This document shows positions 17,858 through 20,368 of a stretch of 20,368 nt of DNA, one piece after another. Position numbers and translations under genes: made by a program. The number at the start of each line of letters is the position of its first letter. Positions within the stretch are counted from its first letter, which is position 1. The stretch is from a virus: the IMG/VR virus record IMGVR_UViG_3300034092_002134, positions 1-20,368 of that record; one strand, 5' to 3'. The notes under the pieces were generated by a model. It had not been told where the DNA came from. It saw only the letters and a list, made by a program, of their open reading frames with translations, and made no database searches.

Positions 17858-18786
17858 CGAGGCACAAAATCAGGCGGGAATCGAAGCCCGCGATTCTCCA
17901 GCGCCGCATTGACGGCTTCCGGCGTTTTGTAGATTTTCAGCAGCCTCTTGTACCAATCATTCGGCATCTCTGGCTTTCTCACCGCAATCATCAGCGGTTC
18001 GTTGTCTCCCCCGCGAATTGACGGGTCAAGCACGAACCCTTGGTATTTTTTCTTCGGGCGCTCTGCGCTTAAAAAAATGGCCCCTATATTGCGCTCCCAC
18101 GCATCATCAAATCTCGGGTCTTTTACTGTCGCCATCGACACGCCCGCTTCCGTTGTGCCGGTCATTTGGTTGTATGAATGCCCACTTGGCGCGTTTCCGT
18201 ACCGCGTTCCCTCTGTCAATCGGGGCGGCGACAACCCATTAAGACCAGACTTAAAAAAGGCACTGTCCGCCGCGTCGTAACGGCCAAAAAATTCCAGTTC
18301 CTTGGAGGGCAATTCCTCCCAGTTTATTCGCTTCCCCTTAAACCGCTTTCTGAATTCCACGCCTTTCTTGTATGCGTCCATGTATTTCGGCGGCGTAATG
18401 GCGGCTTTGACCATCGTCTTTTGCTCTGACAGCGGTTTCGTCACGTCAATGAATCGCATGGCGCCAACGCTAGGCACAAACGGCAACAATCCAGCCGCCG
18501 ACAAGGCGTAATTAGACATCTTCCGACTGGACGGGTCCGTCGCGTACATATACGCATCCGCCAACGGCCCCAGCACGTCGCCAGTAGGCCCCGGCATCAT
18601 CGCCCCGGCAGTCAGCAAACCACCCACGGTGGCGCCTTTCGGCTTTTCGGGCTCTGCCGTCAACAATCCCCCAGGCATGCCCACGGAGCCCACAGGGGCG
18701 TTATCAAACAGGGCTTGCCGCTGGATTGCCGGGTTGGGTTTGTAAGCATCCCGGCGGCGCAGGAAGTCAGCTAGAAGGTTATTCAT
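17854..18786 (-). CDS. Unknown phage protein (possible virion or injected protein)
   Basis: 310 residues from ATG 18786, overlapping the zinc-ribbon gene by 8 nt; a TTG at 18795 is the only other choice. The N-terminus (ADFLRRRDAYKPNPAIQRQA) is followed by a Gly/Pro-rich region with the repeat GGLLTA (about 42-47 and 57-62). Residues from about 140 hold a compact domain: YGNAPSGHSYNQMTGTTEAG, VSMATVKDPRFDDAWERNIG, GFVLDPSIRGGDNEPLMIAV. I do not recognise it. That region has the look of a small enzymatic domain carried at the end of phage ejection or polyvalent proteins, but no catalytic residues can be assigned. Late-gene direction and the zinc-ribbon neighbour suggest late expression. Confidence 0.65.
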   Translation of the reverse strand: MNNLLADFLRRRDAYKPNPAIQRQALFDNAPVGSVGMPGGLLTAEPEKPKGATVGGLLTAGAMMPGPTGDVLGPLADAYMYATDPSSRKMSNYALSAAGLLPFVPSVGAMRFIDVTKPLSEQKTMVKAAITPPKYMDAYKKGVEFRKRFKGKRINWEELPSKELEFFGRYDAADSAFFKSGLNGLSPPRLTEGTRYGNAPSGHSYNQMTGTTEAGVSMATVKDPRFDDAWERNIGAIFLSAERPKKKYQGFVLDPSIRGGDNEPLMIAVRKPEMPNDWYKRLLKIYKTPEAVNAALENRGLRFPPDFVPR

Positions 18787-18964
18787 CGTCCACAATCCTC
18801 AATCCAACCAAAGCCCCGCCGCAATTTATGCACTCCACCAACTGGTCGTCCCACAGTCGAAAAATGGCTGAACCGCACTCACAGGCGTACAGGCCAGCGG
18901 TGCGGGCGTTGAGCTTGTCCTGACGCTCCTTCTTCTTCGCCTCGAAGTCTATGGGCTCGCTCAT
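18779..18964 (-). CDS. Small zinc-ribbon protein
   Basis: 61 residues from ATG 18964, overlapping the metallophosphoesterase stop (ATGA). The longer frame to 19273 is a shadow of that gene. A charged helix (FEAKKKERQDKLNARTAGLY) is followed by CECGSAIFRLWDDQLVECIN ending in CGG: Cys-x-Cys ... Cys-x2-Cys, one zinc ribbon. Small zinc-ribbon proteins of this sort are common in phage genomes. Role unknown. Confidence 0.7.
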   Translation of the reverse strand: MSEPIDFEAKKKERQDKLNARTAGLYACECGSAIFRLWDDQLVECINCGGALVGLRIVDDE

Positions 18965-20100
18965 GCCGCCTTCCTCCGTAGCGCCTTCAGGAAAAGGATG
19001 CCGTCCTCCGGGTGCTCGAAGTTGTAGTGTCTGCCCGCGTCCGGGACGAACACCGAAACCACGGAAGCACCGTGGAGTTGCTGGCCGTACCCCAGTCGCT
19101 CCGCATGGTCGTCGATGGCCTTGTAACCCCTTGCCCGCAGGATGCTGTAGGTGTGCCCCCGCTCCGCGTGCTCTTCCTTGTGCAGCGCCCAGTTGTGGCG
19201 ATGTCCGCAGGCGTAGATGTCCGCCGTTTCGCCCATGTAGGCTTTGCGCTGCCCGCCGTGGGTGGGGTTCCACATCGAATGTCCGGGGAAGTCGTGCGCG
19301 GCGTGGATTTTGAACTCAGCCCCGCCGGGGCAGGCCAAAACAAACTTGGCGCCCCAGTCCTCCATGGCGATACCCGTGCCGCCAACCTCTTTTAGCCAGT
19401 CCGTCCCGACGTGTCCGCCCCAGGAATCGTGATTGCCGAACAGCCACACCAACCAGCGGATGCCTGAGTCACGCAAGAACCACTTGGCGAGCTTGCGCGC
19501 CGTCTCCACGCTGGTGTCGCTGTGGGCGTACAGGCGAATCAACCTTGAGGCGTGCGGCCAGTTGTCCAGCGTGTCGCCCAGATTGATGGAGTACACGTTG
19601 TCGGCCTTGGCCAGCTCCGCGTGCTTTTTGAGCAGCGGCCAGTCCGTGCCGTTGCTGTCCAGATGCGGGTCGCCCCACCACCAAAGGGCGAAGGGCTTGT
19701 CGTCCGGCATTTGGATGCGAAACCACTTCTTCGACGCCTTGTGCTCTGCGCGCTTTGAATAGCGCTGGCACATCAGGTCGATGATTTTTTCCGGCGCGAT
19801 GTCGTCGTCCGGGAAGTCGGGCAAGGTGGGCGCCGGGGCTGTTTCGTTTGCCACCCGGTGCTTCATCACCTCGCTGATTTTCTTCGTGGACTTGACGGGG
19901 ATATGCAGGCCGATGCCGTAGCGTTGCTGGCCACAGGTGACGTGATGCTCAATGCGCCTTCTGTCCACGCCCTGTATCCGCGCCGCCTCGGAAATAGCCG
20001 AAGGCATTTTTCCGCCAAGTTTGAATCCCCGTTTGACTGCGTCGTCCACCAGGGCAATCGTCTTTTCGACTTGTTCGCGAGTAAGGGGCTGCTGGGGCAT
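18961..20100 (-). CDS. Calcineurin-like metallophosphoesterase with N-terminal HTH-like region
   Basis: 379 residues from ATG 20100, which shares a base with the upstream stop (TAATG). Metallophosphoesterase motifs in order: GDPHLD (143-148), GDTLDN (175-180), GNHD (222-225), the His-rich HAAHDFPGHS (266-275) and GHRHN (299-303). These bind two metals and hydrolyse phosphoesters. The N-terminal 60 residues (SAISEAARIQGVDRRRIEHH) look like an HTH that might bind DNA. Phage proteins of this family can be nucleases or phosphatases, and the substrate is not predictable here. It lies between the holin-like gene and the zinc-ribbon gene in the late direction. Confidence 0.85.
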   Translation of the reverse strand: MPQQPLTREQVEKTIALVDDAVKRGFKLGGKMPSAISEAARIQGVDRRRIEHHVTCGQQRYGIGLHIPVKSTKKISEVMKHRVANETAPAPTLPDFPDDDIAPEKIIDLMCQRYSKRAEHKASKKWFRIQMPDDKPFALWWWGDPHLDSNGTDWPLLKKHAELAKADNVYSINLGDTLDNWPHASRLIRLYAHSDTSVETARKLAKWFLRDSGIRWLVWLFGNHDSWGGHVGTDWLKEVGGTGIAMEDWGAKFVLACPGGAEFKIHAAHDFPGHSMWNPTHGGQRKAYMGETADIYACGHRHNWALHKEEHAERGHTYSILRARGYKAIDDHAERLGYGQQLHGASVVSVFVPDAGRHYNFEHPEDGILFLKALRRKAA

Positions 20101-20363
20101 TAGCGGGCCACCCCACGCAGTTTTTCCGCTGTCCTGAGGCCGCCCAAGCCAAGCATGCCGAGCAGGATGACGAGCAAGTCGCCCAGCTCCACCTCAGGAA
20201 TCGGCGCCTCTGCGCCAGTCATCAGGAGGAACCACGACGCCACTGGCCTGCCAATGTAGTGCCAGGCCAAGGCTGAGCCGCAAACCCAGCCGATGAAGGG
20301 GCGCCAGCGGCTCGTGAACGGGTCGCTGCTTGCCGCCTCAACCTTGTTGACGTCCGTCTGCAT
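20100..20363 (-). CDS. Holin-like protein
   Basis: 87 residues from ATG 20363, only 5 bases from the edge, so a longer start cannot be excluded. PFTSRWRPFIGWVCGSALAW then ASWFLLMTG forms two hydrophobic stretches, and LLVILLGMLGLGGLRTAEKL a third. 'SRWRPFIGWVC...W...LLGMLGLGGLRTAEK' is the pattern of three-TM phage holins I recall. Holins open the inner membrane to release the endolysin. No endolysin is visible in the window; it would be upstream, past the right edge. Confidence 0.7.
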   Translation of the reverse strand: MQTDVNKVEAASSDPFTSRWRPFIGWVCGSALAWHYIGRPVASWFLLMTGAEAPIPEVELGDLLVILLGMLGLGGLRTAEKLRGVAR

Positions 20364-20368
20364 GCGGG

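Noticed and set aside
1-20368. CRISPR array, rRNA genes or insertion sequences
   Set aside because: No regularly spaced repeats, no rRNA-like sequence and no transposase frame was found.

Overview
The window is temperate-phage DNA (prophage or phage genome) of a tailed double-stranded DNA phage, probably from a proteobacterial host. A betaproteobacterium is my guess. The pointers are the gene families (YdaS-like Cro, DUF1376 replication protein, NinG-like HNH protein, ERF recombinase, solitary C5 DNA methyltransferase) and a 47-bp match to the 3' end of a tRNA-Arg(CCU) gene. Genes are tightly packed. Most junctions are 1-, 4- or 8-nt stop/start overlaps (ATGA, GTGA, TGATG), so the window reads as long translationally coupled operons.

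Layout. (1) 1-4952, minus strand: late packaging and structural genes in transcription order: a small protein in the TerS position, TerL, an unknown protein, a large tailspike-like protein, and the N-terminus of a portal-like protein that runs off the left edge. (2) 4953-5072: two hairpins, the second an intrinsic terminator, between the last early gene and the late genes. (3) 5073-9490, minus strand: early-left operon, Cro, a 47-aa membrane protein whose gene contains a terminator, a ribbon-helix-helix protein, a truncated helicase, DUF1376 and P-like replication proteins, small zinc-finger and AP2-like proteins, NinG-like HNH, an HTH protein and a Q-like late regulator. (4) 9491-10067: immunity region with a CI-like repressor on the plus strand between two promoter/operator regions of nearly identical geometry. 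(5) 10068-16906, plus strand: early-right operon, with small acidic and membrane proteins, ERF annealase, SSB-like protein, a broken AlpA-like gene, C5 methyltransferase, a run of small unknown genes, excisionase and tyrosine integrase. (6) 16907-17203: attachment site. (7) 17204-17857, plus strand: three small genes behind a promoter with a 16-bp palindrome. (8) 17854-20363, minus strand: holin-like protein, metallophosphoesterase, zinc-ribbon protein and an unknown protein, which look like the tail end of the late operon.

How it works together (inference). The repressor would bind two operator pairs and shut both early promoters. The left arm supplies replication and the late activator, and the right arm supplies recombination, methylation and integration/excision. 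Late transcription would begin near 5000 and run leftward. Phage-type late genes on the minus strand occur both at 1-4952 and at 17854-20363, on either side of the integrase and tRNA 3' end. The simplest reading is that the att site is attP in a circular or permuted phage genome, and that the late operon continues from the left edge around to the right edge. Two adjacent prophages are the alternative.

Small features not usually called include a 47-aa membrane gene (9153-9296), a 37-aa membrane gene (10463-10576), a 48-aa strongly acidic gene (10756-10902), a 27-aa membrane gene (14196-14279) and a possible 22-aa gene (5906-5974).
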